The notes under the pieces: generated by a model
Told to the model about the DNA's origin: nothing
Database searches by the model: none
What the model saw: only the letters and a program-made list of their open reading frames with translations
Made by a program: the position numbers and the translations under genes
Part shown: piece by piece, positions 23,120 to 36,100 of the stretch
Numbering within the stretch: position 1 is the first letter of the stretch
Layout: each line of letters starts with the position of its first letter
NCBI GenBank assembly: GCA_037501455.1
Contig: CM074858.1
Coordinates: 45,257,001-45,321,000, forward strand
Direction: 5' to 3'
DNA length: 64,000 nt
Source of the DNA: Lantana camara
Taxonomy: Eukaryota > Streptophyta > Magnoliopsida > Lamiales > Verbenaceae

Positions 23120-25517
23120 GTGTCGTATGAGTTTGTCTAGGTCGTTAAGCTTAGGATTATGAGCTTGTTTGCATTCACTCTCATATTTATGTGAATTAAT
23201 TGAATTAGTTGTAAATATTTGTGTTAATAGTTCACATGAACATGCACCAAAACTCTGCATGCATCGATATTTTTTGAAATTTTACACTTATTTCAGTATA
23301 TCGCTCCAATATCGACGAAGGTTACCGGGAAAAGGACAAAGGAGACAAGTGCATTCGGTTTATGAGAAGCTTTAGGGGTTTTGAATTTATGAAGTTGGTT
23401 GAAGGCGATGATGCCAAGATCGAGAAAAGGGATCCGGGATGGAATGGTTTTGGAAGATTTAAGCGGGAATGCTCCAAGAAGGGTGAGGTGTATTTCCTCA
23501 TCCAAGTTTCAATCTCAAACTTCAAGTGTTTCAAGGGAATGAGGTTAAATTTGAAGAATCTTGGAAGGCGTTCAAGTAGGAAAAATTTTGTTCGAGAGTC
23601 CTATTATACGTACATCCCCCCGAGTTTAATGATAAGAGATTTCAAAAAAATTCTTAAATTTTGAAGAAGAATAGAAGAAATGGGTACCCTGCCTTGGAAC
23701 ATGAGGGATTGGGCACTGAAAAATATTACCTCAAAGTTCGGGATTAATTACAAGCAAGTAGAAATGGAATTCAATCAATATTCAAATTTGAAAGAAGAAC
23801 GAGATATCACCAATACCAAGAATGAGAAGATTCGATTATCAAAGAGGGAATCAATGTTTTCTCAACGGAATTAAGTAATATTCCAATGGCCGAGGCTCGG
23901 ATCGCATGAAAGAAGTTGTAGGAAGGAATCGGGGAATGCTTCAAGTATAGAGACATTGAAGATTCGGTGGGAGTTATCAGAGGAATAAGAATTTGAGAAC
24001 TTCAAAGAAATGCCATGACTTCAAGATCCCGGTTCAAGTATAAGATGCAACTTTGGAAAGTAAAGGAAATGACACCGGAATTCGATATCTCTTCCATAGT
24101 GAACGGTACACTAAAACATTCATGGCATTTAATACATGCATCCTTTATTTAAGTTTATGCTACTTTTCCTTCCTCGTTGCTTCTTTTTCTTTTGTTTGTT
24201 GGTTGTGGCTTTGCTCCTTTCGTGTAGACTCTCTTTTTGGAGAGAGTTTAGTGAGTTGAGTGTCCGGGAGTGCTGGGGAAATGTGAGGGCCGAGCTTGCC
24301 GATGGTTTCTTTTTAGGTGCTTGGTTATGGTACGGGGTTACCTTAAGCGTTGCTGGTAACTTTTGGAGGTCCTTTTTGGACTCAATGATATTTTCGGGTG
24401 TTAGATCGAAGGCTAGCCCGTTTATAACCTCCGTAGAGCGATTGGTTATTTCGGGACGTTGTGACAAGCTTCGTGGCTTACTTTTGGGTTAGCCGAAGGG
24501 TCAAGCCAAGCTTAAAGAGATGAAGATCGTAGTAAGATCCTCTTGATGTTTCCTTGAAAGTGGAATTCATCACCACTTGATAGGGACAGTGAGTCGGTTG
24601 TGATCTTTATCCCGGAGTCGGACCTTGTTTGAAGATTCCCTACCGGTGGACTCTAGCGAGGATCTTGGAGTTCAAGGCGTGGTCAATAAGCTCTTAGAAG
24701 GTAGTTTCACCAATGCGGGTACTTCTTCGTGGAGTGCTCTTTTGCTATCTAAAGAAGAAGAAGGAATTTTAAGATGAATATAAACTACCGTAAGCTACAC
24801 GGGTTAACCATGGGAGAGGAGAATACCCTTTCGCTAGCTTCGAGGAGTGGTATCTTCACAATTCTTCAGATTTTTGCCGGTGGCTCTGAGTATGGTTTCT
24901 ACGAGGGTATTGCCGACTACGTGGTCCGGTAGAAGAGCCGAGAATTACCTCAGAGTATAAGTCTTTAGTGTTATCGGGGTTCAACAAGAGATTCGACTTT
25001 GTAGAGGTGATCATCCCGTGACATGAATGTTATAAAAGAGGTACGGTTTTGAGCGGGATGAGGCGGTTGAAGTGAGTCACCTTCGGCATTGGCTTTTGCC
25101 TAACCGAAGGTACTCAAGGTTACTTTGTCCCCAACCGAGGCATAAAGGAAGGCCTTTGTTTTGTGTTGTTTGCCGACGAGCTATAGCCTACGCCTTGAGT
25201 AGTGCAAGGTCACAAGTTTAACCCGCTCATGGTTTGAAGTTGTTCGAGACCTTAGGAGATCAGTTGTAATGGCATAAGAAAGACATTATGGACTTTGTGT
25301 AGTAATGTCTATGTGCCAATGGTAGAGGATTCTCCAACTGCTCCCGAATTTTTATTTGGGAAGTGGGGCCAAATGACTAGGACTTAGTGTCCGGTTTGCT
25401 ATTTAAGAAGGTAAGGTCTCGAGAAGTCTGCCGTTTTCCGAGATTAGGGTTCTTTGGTGTGGATTTAGTTTGTCCTCGGAACTGTTCAAGACCTCGTTGC
25501 GGACATGAGGACAGGTC
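23120..25517 (+). pseudogene. Internal region of element A: decayed gag-pol relics
   Basis: About 2.4 kb with no intact domain. Short open pieces exist (23362-23664, 23680-23874, 24136-24492) but match no domain I know. Near 24090-24150 the sequence ATAGTGAACGGTACA...CATTCATGGCA matches the VxGTxxIHGT block that precedes the protease in P1. At about 24772-24990 there is a reverse transcriptase relic: INYRKLHGLT, then about 50 residues later RGYCRLR with a small frame change, which corresponds to IDYRELN and GYYQLR of P1. The same relic appears in element D (41830-42160), so the decay predates their split or both derive from the same defective parent. Everything from the FIDD box on is missing. 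Confidence 0.65.
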
Positions 25518-25536
25518 CTTTTGAAGGAGGGAAGTT
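25518..25536 (+). promoter_or_regulatory. Polypurine tract of element A
   Basis: TTTTGAAGGAGGGAAGTT directly precedes TGTAACATCCC of the 3' LTR. The D element has nearly the same tract (41287-41305). Confidence 0.85.
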
Positions 25537-27318
25537 TGTAACATCCCGTTCGTTCGGCCGTACGGGTACGCGGTTCGAGAGTGCTAAGTAGGCATTTAAA
25601 TTATTTTAATTACGTGATTTACGTGTTTATTTTATGCCTTATATGAAATACTTGAATTATGTGATTTAATATTTGAATTTTATATGGACTTTAATTAAAT
25701 TATTTGAATGTTTATGCTCTACCTGCCCCGTTTTAATCCGTTTGTGCCCGTTTTTATTTCTAACTTTTGTGATTACGTGATATCTATGAACTATATAAAT
25801 TATGAATTTGTTTTTATATTCGTTGCATGTTTTTGTGTTCATTTGTTACGGTTTTCGAACCGTTTTATTTTTTAGGGACTTAAGGGCTTAACTTGTTTTA
25901 GCGTGCCTTGGGTTCCGGAAGGCTTATCTCCAGATTGGAAATCCGGATTCGAATTCCGAAAGTGATGTCGGACTCGTAACGAACAATGGAAGCTAGAGAA
26001 TTTGGCCTCATATTTTTCTAAGCTCGTTTGATAGCCCATATTTCGCCCGAAACCGAGCCCTTGTGACAGATTTGCGACCCTCGCCCATTTTGCTCATATC
26101 TGACACGTTTCTTATCCGAATCGACCCATTTTTTAACCCATTTTCTACTCTTTTAACCCTTTATCTCAATCTTTCCCTCTCATTTTGGTCAACAGCAGGG
26201 GAAAAGAGGCAGAAACGTAGCAGCCAAGAGAGAAAGGAAGAAAAGAGGGGCTCCACTATTCATCTTGGCATTTCTTGCTCGTTCGACCTCCATTTTGCCT
26301 CAAATTCGAAAGTTTTGTCCGGATTTTGATCTTCTTGCCTTTCTTTTAAATCTGATTTGGTCCATTTTCATCCATGGTTGATCATGTTTTGGGTGAGTGA
26401 TGTGAATAGTTATGTTATAAGCATCTCTTTGATGAATTCTTGCCAAACTTGCTCTATAACTTAGATTGATGAATAATATATGATCTCTTGACATCCTTTT
26501 ATGTGATTATGATGTGAAATTTCATGGAAATTGCCTAAAAACCGAACTAGCAGTAATGAAGTTTGGAGAAGCTTGAGGTTGAAAATGTTATATGCTTTCT
26601 TGCCTTTGATCTTGTTGTCCCTTCGTTTGCTGCGTTTTGGTTGGTCTTTGGTGGTCCTTTTGTTGTATTTTTCTTGCCTCTTTGGAGAAGACGAACAGGG
26701 GAGGAGGAGCAGATTTTCGCGACTGCCCAGCGACCGGGAAATGAAGGTTTGGGGTCGCGGGCCCATGTTCGAGATCTACAGTGACAGGATGTTGGAGGAG
26801 ATGGTGGTTGCGCCCGGGACCACCTGGAAGCTGTTTTGGGGTCGCGACCGCGACCCCTTTTGGGGCTGATTTCGTGACCTGCTGCTGCCGCTGCTACTTG
26901 TTCCTTTTACTTTCTTTCTTTAATTTGCTTTTTTTTGGGGGGGGGCTACATTTCTTGCATGAATGCATAGTGTGTATATGGGATATATATTATATATATA
27001 TAGTTATTATATATGTAGTGGTTTGGGTAAATGAGTGCATGTGTGTGAAGGTAATATTTTGTGCATGTTATACGTAAATATATATATAGATAATATATAA
27101 ATGTGATGGATGTAAATATATTATGTATTATACATATATGTGTGTGTTTGTGTTATGTCAGTGTGTGTGTTTGTTTTTACTTATGAAATTATATATTTTG
27201 TATTCATAGATCTAATTTAATTGTTTCTAATTCCTAATTATTCAGTATGCCATTTCTTTGCCTTGGTTGATATTTGTTTGAATCTTTTATCGTATGCATG
27301 CATGCCTAACATGTATAA
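25537..27318 (+). repeat. 3' LTR of element A, left part
   Basis: Closely matches the first 1.9 kb of the 5' LTR. Differences include loss of the donor (CGAAAGTTTTG near 26308-26318 instead of CGAAAGGTATG), an altered palindrome cluster, and shortened TA runs. It is interrupted at 27318 by the B element. Confidence 0.88.
26719..26857. repeat. Palindrome cluster, A 3' LTR version
   Basis: The perfect palindromes of the 5' LTR are broken here (TTCGCGACTGCCCAGCGACC). At 26838-26857, however, GGGGTCGCG-AC-CGCGACCCC is a perfect inverted repeat that the 5' LTR lacks. Confidence 0.8.
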
Positions 27319-30183
27319 TGTGACACCCTGTCTCTCTGACGAGCCAGGTATGACGTTACGAGAGGTTTTTCCGACGTTTTAAGTGTTCATTTGATCTAAT
27401 TTATGCGTTGAGTTAATTGTTTAAGTGATTTATATGCTCTAATTATTTAATTTTCACGTTTGAACTTTTGCATTTAATTTTCCTATTTTGAATTTAATTC
27501 CCTAGTATGCTAATTTCGTGAATTTATGTGATATACGTGATTTAAGTATGTAATTGTATGACTTTAAAAAAATAGTGGTCTTAATTGAAAACTTATATTT
27601 GGACTTAAATGAAACTTGTTGAAAGTTTTGGACCTAATTGGAATTTTCCTTTTTAAAAAAATTTTATTTATTTTAATTCGTTTAATTTAAGTTAATTTTA
27701 TTTTATGTATTATTTCTTGAAAATTAGTTTTAATTATTTGAATAATATGTTTATGGGTAGAAATGTGTTGCGTTTGTATTCGATTTGAGATCGAATTTTC
27801 GTGCTTTTCTGAAATGTTCGAGATTTTTGAGTTATGAATTTGTTCATGTGCTCGTTTTACATTTTCGGACTTGTTTGAAATGGTAACGCACCATTTTATT
27901 GGTTTTGGGGACTCGAGGGCCTAACTAGTTTTAGCGCACATTGTGTTTCGGAATTTATAACTTGAGCTCGGGAATTCGGATTCGAATTCCGGAAGTGGCG
28001 CTGGACTCGCAACGAGATTTTCAAGCTAAGAAACCTATGCTCATATTTTTCTAAACCCATTTGATACTCCGAAATTTACCCGGGAAACTGACTCGCGCAC
28101 ATATGACCACCTTTCACTAATTTACACATAAGTCCCTCATCTTTTAACCTTTTCATGTGAAACTTGGACCCACTTTTCACGAACACAATATATTATCAAC
28201 TCTTGCTTCCCTCATCTCGGTTTGTCTAAGAAAATGTGGAGAAATATCTGAGTTTTTGAGCAGCAACACCCCATTCCCGTCGCTTTGTGCCTAAGAGAGA
28301 ATTTGAGCTCTAATCTTCATTTTCCTTCACCATCTTCAAAGGGTAAGCTTGTATTTGATATGTACATGATTAAGTGGTCATTTTAGTCCAAGAAAATCTG
28401 ATTTTCATCCATGTTTGATTTAGTTTTGATGCAAGACATGAATAGTTAGGTTTATATTCTTTTGTTTGAATTCCATCTCATTCCTTGGTGTTTTGCTTGA
28501 ATTGGAGCTGGAATATTGATCATTTATGCTTCATTTATTGTTGGATATACCTGACTTTGGTGGTAGTTGTGTTATGGGTGAGATACCATTAATATACTTG
28601 AGTTTTTGTTGAGTTATATGTATGAATTGGTGCCATTTCCTTTCCTTAACTGCTGCCGTTCGTTTTCAACTGGTTTAAGGAGGTTTATGTGATGAATTGC
28701 TACTGATATTTACTGCCTTATCATGCCTTGATGCTGTGGTTGAGGAGTAGTGTGAGTTGCAGGGCTGAATAGGGGAATTTTTCTGCCATTTCCGTCTCTG
28801 AACTGTCTCCCCGGCTGGGGGAGAGATTTTCTTCAAGAAAAGTACCCGGCCGGGCATGTGCTGCAGAGAGTTTCTGCATCAAAGTACCCGGGAGGGTACT
28901 TTGAAGAAGAAAATCTCCCCTGGGTGGGGAGATGAATCTGTAGTTGCCATGTTTTATTTTTTTTCCCTTTTTCATGTTTAATCCTTTTCCATCCTATTTT
29001 GCATGATTAGTTGTGGACGTTGAATGGTAGTAACCTGACAATGCATAACTTAATTAAGTGGAACTTTGCTTGAATGGTATGATATTCATTTGTGATTTTA
29101 AATGTTTGTTTTTGGGCTGCCAAACGTGTATGTATATATATTATGTTGTATATGATTTAAATTGAGGTTTTAAATTAAAGGTCATCCTATGATTTATATG
29201 AATTCTTATGTATGAAATGTGTGATCTAAATTTGATTTTATAATTTAAATTAATTGTTATATTTTAGGAATTACGTTTATGAATTTATTTGATACGTTTT
29301 ATACGAACTTTGAACTTAAGTGATTTAGATGATGCATTCTTGCATTTTATTTGTATCCATTTCATTCATTTCCATTCATATACATCGCCGTGTGTGTTTG
29401 TATCTATATGAGTAGTGAGGGTTTGCTCCCCGAACTACATGGTGTTGGGGTTGGATTGTTTATGAAATTTGTTTGTTTTCTGTTATGATACGATATGGAA
29501 GTAAGGTGGGAGACCCGTACTCGCCGGGTATATGATTATGATCTATTATGTTGATTATGAAATGGGATAGGAGCTTTCTCTTTTAATAAGATATGAGTAT
29601 GCTCAGTTTGTTAAGTTATGAATAAGATAAGATATGTATAAGTTTGATTTGAAAATAGTTTTGGTATGCAAAACCCTACTCCCGGTTCGTAATCTTTCTT
29701 TTGATACGTGCTCTGCTCCTTATTATGTATAGTGTGTGTGAGTTCAGCCCCCTCACTCAGTCGGTGGACTGACCCTCTCCTTTCAACTCTTTAGTTTGCA
29801 GGTTGGGCGTGCTTGGCGGAGTCTAGAGTCGGTCGGGTTCAAGTCTTCTATTTCGAATTGCATTTTCATTTGCATTCAGTCGTGCTTTAGTATATGATTC
29901 GATTGTGGAAATTGTAGTAGGTATATGTTATCATTCGGTTAATGAATTATGTATAAATTTCTATTTTGTATATTTTGTGGATTTATCTTCCTGGATTTGA
30001 TTATTTGCTTCCGCATTAATATTATTTTGCGCGCTCTGGTTTTGTCTTAGCTCCGCCTGGCTTAGCGTGTGCGTGTAGGTTCCCGGTTCGCTTAGTCTTG
30101 GACTCATGTATGGATTCCTATTTCATATGTGGGTTCGGGGCTAGGTGCGGGGGATGTGGTGTCTCGTCGCTCCGGGCGCTACA
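27319..30183 (+). repeat. LTR B1 (2865 bp), 5' LTR of B element
   Basis: It starts TGTGACACCCTG and ends CGGGCGCTACA, followed by a primer site at 30192. Signals: TTTTAGCGCACA block near 27931; perfect inverted repeat GGAATTCG-GATT-CGAATTCC at 27971-27990; donor-like AAGG|GTAAGC at 28343-28344; nested palindromes 28806-28932; CAGTC-GGTG-GACTG near 29758-29771; acceptor-like TTTGCAG near 29797-29803. Relative to B2 about 700 bp are missing after CGCCGTG (29394), which removes the first acceptor, the middle block and the GTGAGG donor. Confidence 0.9.
28806..28932. repeat. Nested palindrome, B type, about 127 bp
   Basis: The left arm (about 28806-28854) and right arm (about 28882-28932) are imperfect inverted copies, and each arm contains smaller palindromes (TCTCCCC...GGGGAGA, GTACCCGG...GGGTACTTT). 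The spacer holds GCAGAGAGTTTCTGCATCAAA, related to the spacer in the C cluster near 56760-56778. Confidence 0.88.
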
Positions 30184-33116
30184 TCTTAAGGTGGTATCAG
30201 AGCTCCGGGTTGCAAAACCGGAGTTCTCGTGTCGTGTCGTGTCAAGTATAGGTCGTATGGCGTAGGAACAACGTGCTAACATGTCCATTGCATTAAGATA
30301 GGTGACCTTATTGAATTATGTGTTTTAAAATCGCTACTTTCTTTTCATTAATTGTTGTAGTTGCATACTTTATGTGCATTAGTTGTTTCATTTACGTGCC
30401 GTAATCACTTACTAACCGCATGCATCATAGTTTCACCTCCCTTGTGTATTGTAGGTTAATATCCTACAACGGTCAATCACTCCTCTCAACTACCATGGCC
30501 CCGGAGTTGAAATTGGGATAAAGTAGAGATAAAGACTCTTCATAACTGTTTAGTTCTCACAAAGATAACTAATCCACCAAGGTGAAGGGCAAGATAGCTT
30601 GATTTGAAGGAAGTGATCTTATGTTTGTATTGAAGCGCATCATTTTCGAAGAGCAAATCTCATGCACCTATTGTGGAGGACCTAATCCTAGCAATAAGAA
30701 GAGTTGGAGGTATAATCAAAAGAAGAAAATGGTGACTCTGAAGATTCGGTTGAAGTTATAACAAGAAGTTAAGGGCGTAATTAAAGGAAGAGAATTGGTA
30801 CCACATTACGTAAATCTCTTCCTTACCCACTTGAGGTATTGGCTTAGAATTCAAGAAGAAAGGTCTTTCCAACGATGAATAATCAAGAAGAGTATTGAAG
30901 CGAGAAGTGGAACCCGAAACACGTATTGAACCCAATCCTTAGGAGGTGAAGCGATTGATTTGCTATTCAACCTAAATATCAAGGCCGAGTAGATGGTGGT
31001 GCAATAAAGTAGGATTGATAGCTCTTCCTTCCTCGGGCGTATAAATATTCAATGGAAGAAGATCTTGTTAGGGAAAACACAACTTGAAATAATTTAAAGG
31101 AAATCAAAGGTCGACTCATGTTCTTATAATACTATAAAGGAATTAAAGAAGTCCAAAGAATTAGATCAAATCTTGGGAGGAATTAGAGAAGATTTTCGAG
31201 AAACGGGAACCGGGACCGAGTTTAAAGCTTGGATCAAGAGTGTCCAGGAAGCTGCTCGGGTCGAATCTAAAAAATTGAAAGGAAGGAGCCGAGTAAGAAG
31301 AATGGAATTGGGAGGTAATTGCATTCATTGCACGAGCATCCATCCCCCATTGTATCCTTATACTTATTTGTTATGTGTGTTACGTATCGCCATTACTTGT
31401 TGCTTCCTTGTTTGAATTGTTGATCAACGTGACGCATAGCATGAGCAAACCTAACCCGACATGCATGAGTTTAATGTTTTCATGATAGCTTGCAATTGAG
31501 AGAAGTTTTCCTTCGTGATGGTGAAAACCGGGGTAAAAAGAAGGTGCAAGAGGAAATTCAAGGGATTTAGAAGATTAATAGCAAGGGAGCTAAGAATGCT
31601 ACGGGAAGAGATGAATGCCTTAATGATGATTAATCAAGAGAGTGTTAAGGGAAGCATTGAAACTTTGATCCGGGGACAAGTATTCTATTCGGACTCAATT
31701 CCTAGAAGGTAAATTAGGTTCTTCAAGGGATAAGCAACGAAAGTCGACAAATAAGGTTCGAATATCATATGGATAGGGGATGATGAGCACTACGGACCAT
31801 CAAGGAAGAGTTCTAATTAAAACCAATCTACTGAAAATCCAGCTCGGGTAATAGGAAATTTTATGTTCTGGACGGATTGGAGTTTACTTTCCAGATCCAA
31901 GCTGAATTGTCATGTTGTGAATACGAATTGGGAGATAAAACAACAAATGGAAACGATAAAGAAAGGTAAAGTAATTTTGGGAAGGAGACCATATACTCGA
32001 GTGTAATCCAGTAAAGAGTGGAATCGGAGGATTTCAATCAAGGTGATAACTAGACGAAGATCCAGAACAACGACGGAAGATCAACTATCAAGAAGAGGTC
32101 AAGAGGTTAATTCCATGAGCATCAAAGAATTTGGGACTTTTGGGCTTTAAAAGATTTACGAGCAATGGAAATTGTGTATAAGTGAACACCAGGGCGTGCC
32201 ACTTGATGACGTTGAGGAGTACCTCTCCACCGGACCCTATAATACAAAAGATAGGTGTCGAGAAACTGGGATTTAAATTAGACAAGGTATGAGGATGTTC
32301 TAGAAGGAGTGGGTTGAGAAACGTCAAGACAACCGAAGATCGTGATGCGATAATGGTCGACTGAATTAGGATGAATCAAGATTAAATGAGTTATGAAAGA
32401 TTCCAGAAGTGGAAAGGAACTTAAATAATCCCTCATGGCAATTAGGGAAATGGAATAGAATCAACAAGCTAAGGATCCATTCAATAAAACCGAGGTAGTG
32501 GAATCCGGGTCACGAATTCTAAGACATCAACCTTGATTCTCCAGTCCATCTCATCAACATAAAGGGCTTCGAGAAATGGTGAACGGTACATACATCATTC
32601 ATGGCACGTGCATCATGCATATTTGATTATTATGGCTTTGTCGTGTGTGCGTGTGTGCTTGTTATGTGTTTTTCTCGAGTATGTGGGTTTTCTCGGTAAG
32701 CTGAGGGTCGTGGTTACGACGGTTTTCTGGATCGAGCAGGAAATGGTGAGTTAGCACACCAGCAAAGGGACTTCTTGAATTAGAAGGTGCGAGTGGTCGA
32801 GGTTCGGTAACCACGCCATTCTTGTAAAGCCGAGCTTTTGAGTAGTTGAAATGAATCAAACGATGGGTTATGAATCAAACTTGGACCCTTCTATCGTGTG
32901 AAACATTTTAGTTGCTCCTAGCACGGATCAAGCGGGCGAGGAATTTCTCCATCAACATTTCAAGAAGTGATCAAACCCTTTGTGCGTGAAGACCTTACCG
33001 GGCTAACCCTTGTCGGGACGTCATGAACCTCGAACTTGGGTGAATACGGAAAGTTGCTTGAGCTTGTAACTCGAGCAAGCGAACCTGGGGACCAGGTTCT
33101 CTTAAGGGGGGAGGAT
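30184..33116 (+). pseudogene. Internal region of B (first copy), gag-protease relics only
   Basis: A primer site (TGGTATCAGAGCTCCGGGTT, 30192-) overlaps a hairpin. About 2.9 kb follows without an intact domain. ATGGTGAACGGTACATACAT (about 32577) reads M-V-N-G-T-Y-I-I-H-G-T, matching the block just before the P1 protease active site, but no DxG follows. Reverse transcriptase and integrase are absent. It ends in the polypurine stretch AAGGGGGGAGGAT before 33117. Short frames at 31173-31415 and 31515-31712 recur in the second copy. Confidence 0.7.
31515..31712 (+). CDS. Short frame conserved between the two B copies, function unknown
   Basis: 65 residues, very basic at the start (KTGVKRRCKRKFKGFRRL), then a Met/Glu-rich stretch and an SIPRR ending. 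The second copy at 38007-38204 has the same length with only a few substitutions. It resembles no domain I can name; its place between primer site and the IHGT block suggests a gag relic. Equal length may only reflect the young age of the duplication, so coding status is doubtful. Confidence 0.25.
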   Translation: MMVKTGVKRRCKRKFKGFRRLIARELRMLREEMNALMMINQESVKGSIETLIRGQVFYSDSIPRR

Positions 33117-36100
33117 TGTGACACCCCGTCTCTCTGACGAGCCAGGTATGACGTCACGAGAGGTTTTTCCGACGTTTTAAGTGTTCATTTGATCTAATTT
33201 ATGCGTTGAGTTAATTATTTACGTGATTTATATGCACTAATTATTTAATTTTCACGTCTGAACTTTTGTATTTAATTTTCCTATTTTGAATTTAATTCCC
33301 GAGTATGCTAATTTCGTGAATTTATGTGATATACGTGATTTAAGTATGTAATTGTATGAATTTAAAAAAATAGTGGACTTAATTGAAAACTTAGATTTGG
33401 ACTTAATTGAAACTTGTTGAAAGTTTTGGACCTAATTGGAATTTTCCTTTTTAACAAAATTTTATTTATTTTAATTCGTTTAATTTAAGTTAATTTTATT
33501 TTATGTATTATTTCTTGAAAATTAGTTTTAATTATTTGAATAATATGTTTATGGGTAGAAATGTGTTGCGTTTGTGTTCGATTTGAGATCGAATTTTTGT
33601 GCTTTTCTGATATGTTCGAGATTTTTGAGTTATGAATTTGTTCATCTGCTCGTTTTACATTTTCGGACTTGTTTGAAATGGTAACGCACCATTTTATTGG
33701 TTTTGGGGACTCGAGGGCCTAACTAGTTTTAGCGCACCTTGTGTTCCGGAATTTATAACTTGAGCTCGGGAATTCGGATTCGAATTCCGGAAGTGGCGCT
33801 GGACTCGTAGCGAGATTTTCAAACTACGAAACCTATCCTCATATTTTTCTAAACCCATTTGATACTCCGAAATTTTCCCGGAAAACTAACTCGCGCACAT
33901 ATGACCACCTTTCACTAATTTACACATAAGTCCCTCATCTTTTAACCTTTTCATGTGAAACTTGGACCCACTTTTCACCAACTCAACATATTATTAACCC
34001 TTGCTTCCCTCATCTCGGTTTGTGCCAGTAAATGTGGACAAATATCTGAGTTTTGGAGCAGCAACACCCCATTCCCGTCACTTTGTGCCTAAGAGAGAAT
34101 TTGAGCTCTAATCTTCATTTTCCTTCACCATCTTCAAAGGGTAAGCTTGTATTTGATATGTACATTATTAAGTGGTCATTTTAATCCAAGAAAATCTGAC
34201 TTTCATCCATGTTCGATATAGTTTTGATGCAAGACATGAATAGTTAGGTTTATATTCTTTCGTTTGAATTCCATCTCATTCCTTGGTGTTTTGCTTGAAT
34301 TGGAGCTGGAATATTGATCATTTATGCTTCATTTATTGTTGGATATACCTGACTTTGGTAGTAGTTGTGTTATGGGTGAGATACCATTAATATACTGGAG
34401 GTTTTGTTGAGTTATATGTATGAATTGGTGCCATTTCCTTTCCTTAACTACTGTCGTTCGTTTTCAACTGGTTTAAGGAGGTTTATGTGCTGAATTGCTG
34501 CTGATATTTGCTGCCTTATCATGCCTTAATGCTGTGGTTGAGGAGTAGTGTGAGTTGCAGGGCTGAACACGGGGCATTTTTCTGCCATTTCCGTCTCTGA
34601 ATTGTCTCCCTGGCCGGGGAGATTTTCTTCAAGAAAAGTACCCGGCCGGGTAGTTTTCTTGAAGCAAATCTCCCCTGGGCGGGGAGATGAATCTGTAGTT
34701 GCCATGTTTTAATTTTTTTCCCTTTTTCATGTTTAATCCTTTTCCATCCTATTTTGCATGATTAGTTGTGGACGTTGCATGGTAGTAACGTGACAATGCG
34801 TGGCTTAATTAAGTGGGACTTTGCTTGAATGGTATGATATTCATTTGTGATTTTAAATGTTTTTTTTTTGGGCTGCCACACGTGTATGTATATATATTAT
34901 GTTATATGTTTAATTAAATGAATGTAAATGATTTAAATTGAGGTTTTAAATTAAAGGTGATCCTATGATTTATATGAATTCTTATGTATGAAATGTGTGA
35001 TCTAAATTTGATTTTATAATTTAAATTAATTGTTATATTTTAGGAATTACGTTTATGAATTTATTTGATACGTTTTATACGAACTTTGAACTTAAGTGAT
35101 TTAGATGATGCATTCTTGCATTTTATTTGTATTCATTTCATTCATTTCCATTCATATACATCGCCGTGCGTCTAAGTAGTCCATGATTGAGTCTAAGTCT
35201 TAAGTTTATGTTCGTTTTCTCAGAGTTGAGTTCCGGAGGAGTCGGTTCCACCATTTAAGCTTCTTCTTGGTCGCCAACGCTCGTTCGTGAGCAGCCTTGG
35301 GAAAAGGTGAGGTTTTAGGATTTTGTTTTTGTTACAGCGACCTACAAACCTCTGTGCTCGTTTTCAAGCCTGCATGTGATTATTCTATTATATTTATATA
35401 ATAGATATGTGTTTATATGTTATGTTTATGAATTTGTCATACGATTAAAGGTTTCCAGATTATATATACGAACATATGTAAGCTTGAAATGTTTTGCAAC
35501 GAGGCTATTCTCCAAACCGTGTGTCTTCAAGCTAGCTACGGATTAGGATGACATGGAGAGGTACGTCTATAACATATGCTAAGTTGCAAGGTAAGGTATG
35601 CTTCGATAAGGTACGTAAGTATGATTTTGATACGATATGATAAGTTTGGTGTGTAGCGAGTTATGATCTGTTCTGTTATGCTATGTTCTGGGGTGTTGGG
35701 CCCTGAGACGTGGGTAAGGGAGTCCCGGGACGACCATGGGGTCGCCTATAATGACCCCTGTGCACGTTCTCATTTGAGATATTCACGTGCGACCTACGGA
35801 GGTTGGGAAGGCGTGGTATCTTGAGCCCTCGGTGGATAACCTGGGAAGGCACAGTGTGGGTTAGCTACCCCATCTGTGTTTGTATCTGTATGAGTAGTGA
35901 GGGTTTGGTCCCCGAACTACATTGTGTTGGGGTTGGATTGTTTATGATATTTGTTTGTTTTCTGTTATGATACGATATGGAAGTAAGGTGGGAGACCCGT
36001 ACTCGCCGGGTATATGATTATGATTTATTATTTTGATTATGAAATGGGATAGGAGCTTTCTCTTTTAATAAGATATGAGTATGCTCAGTTTGTTAAGTTA

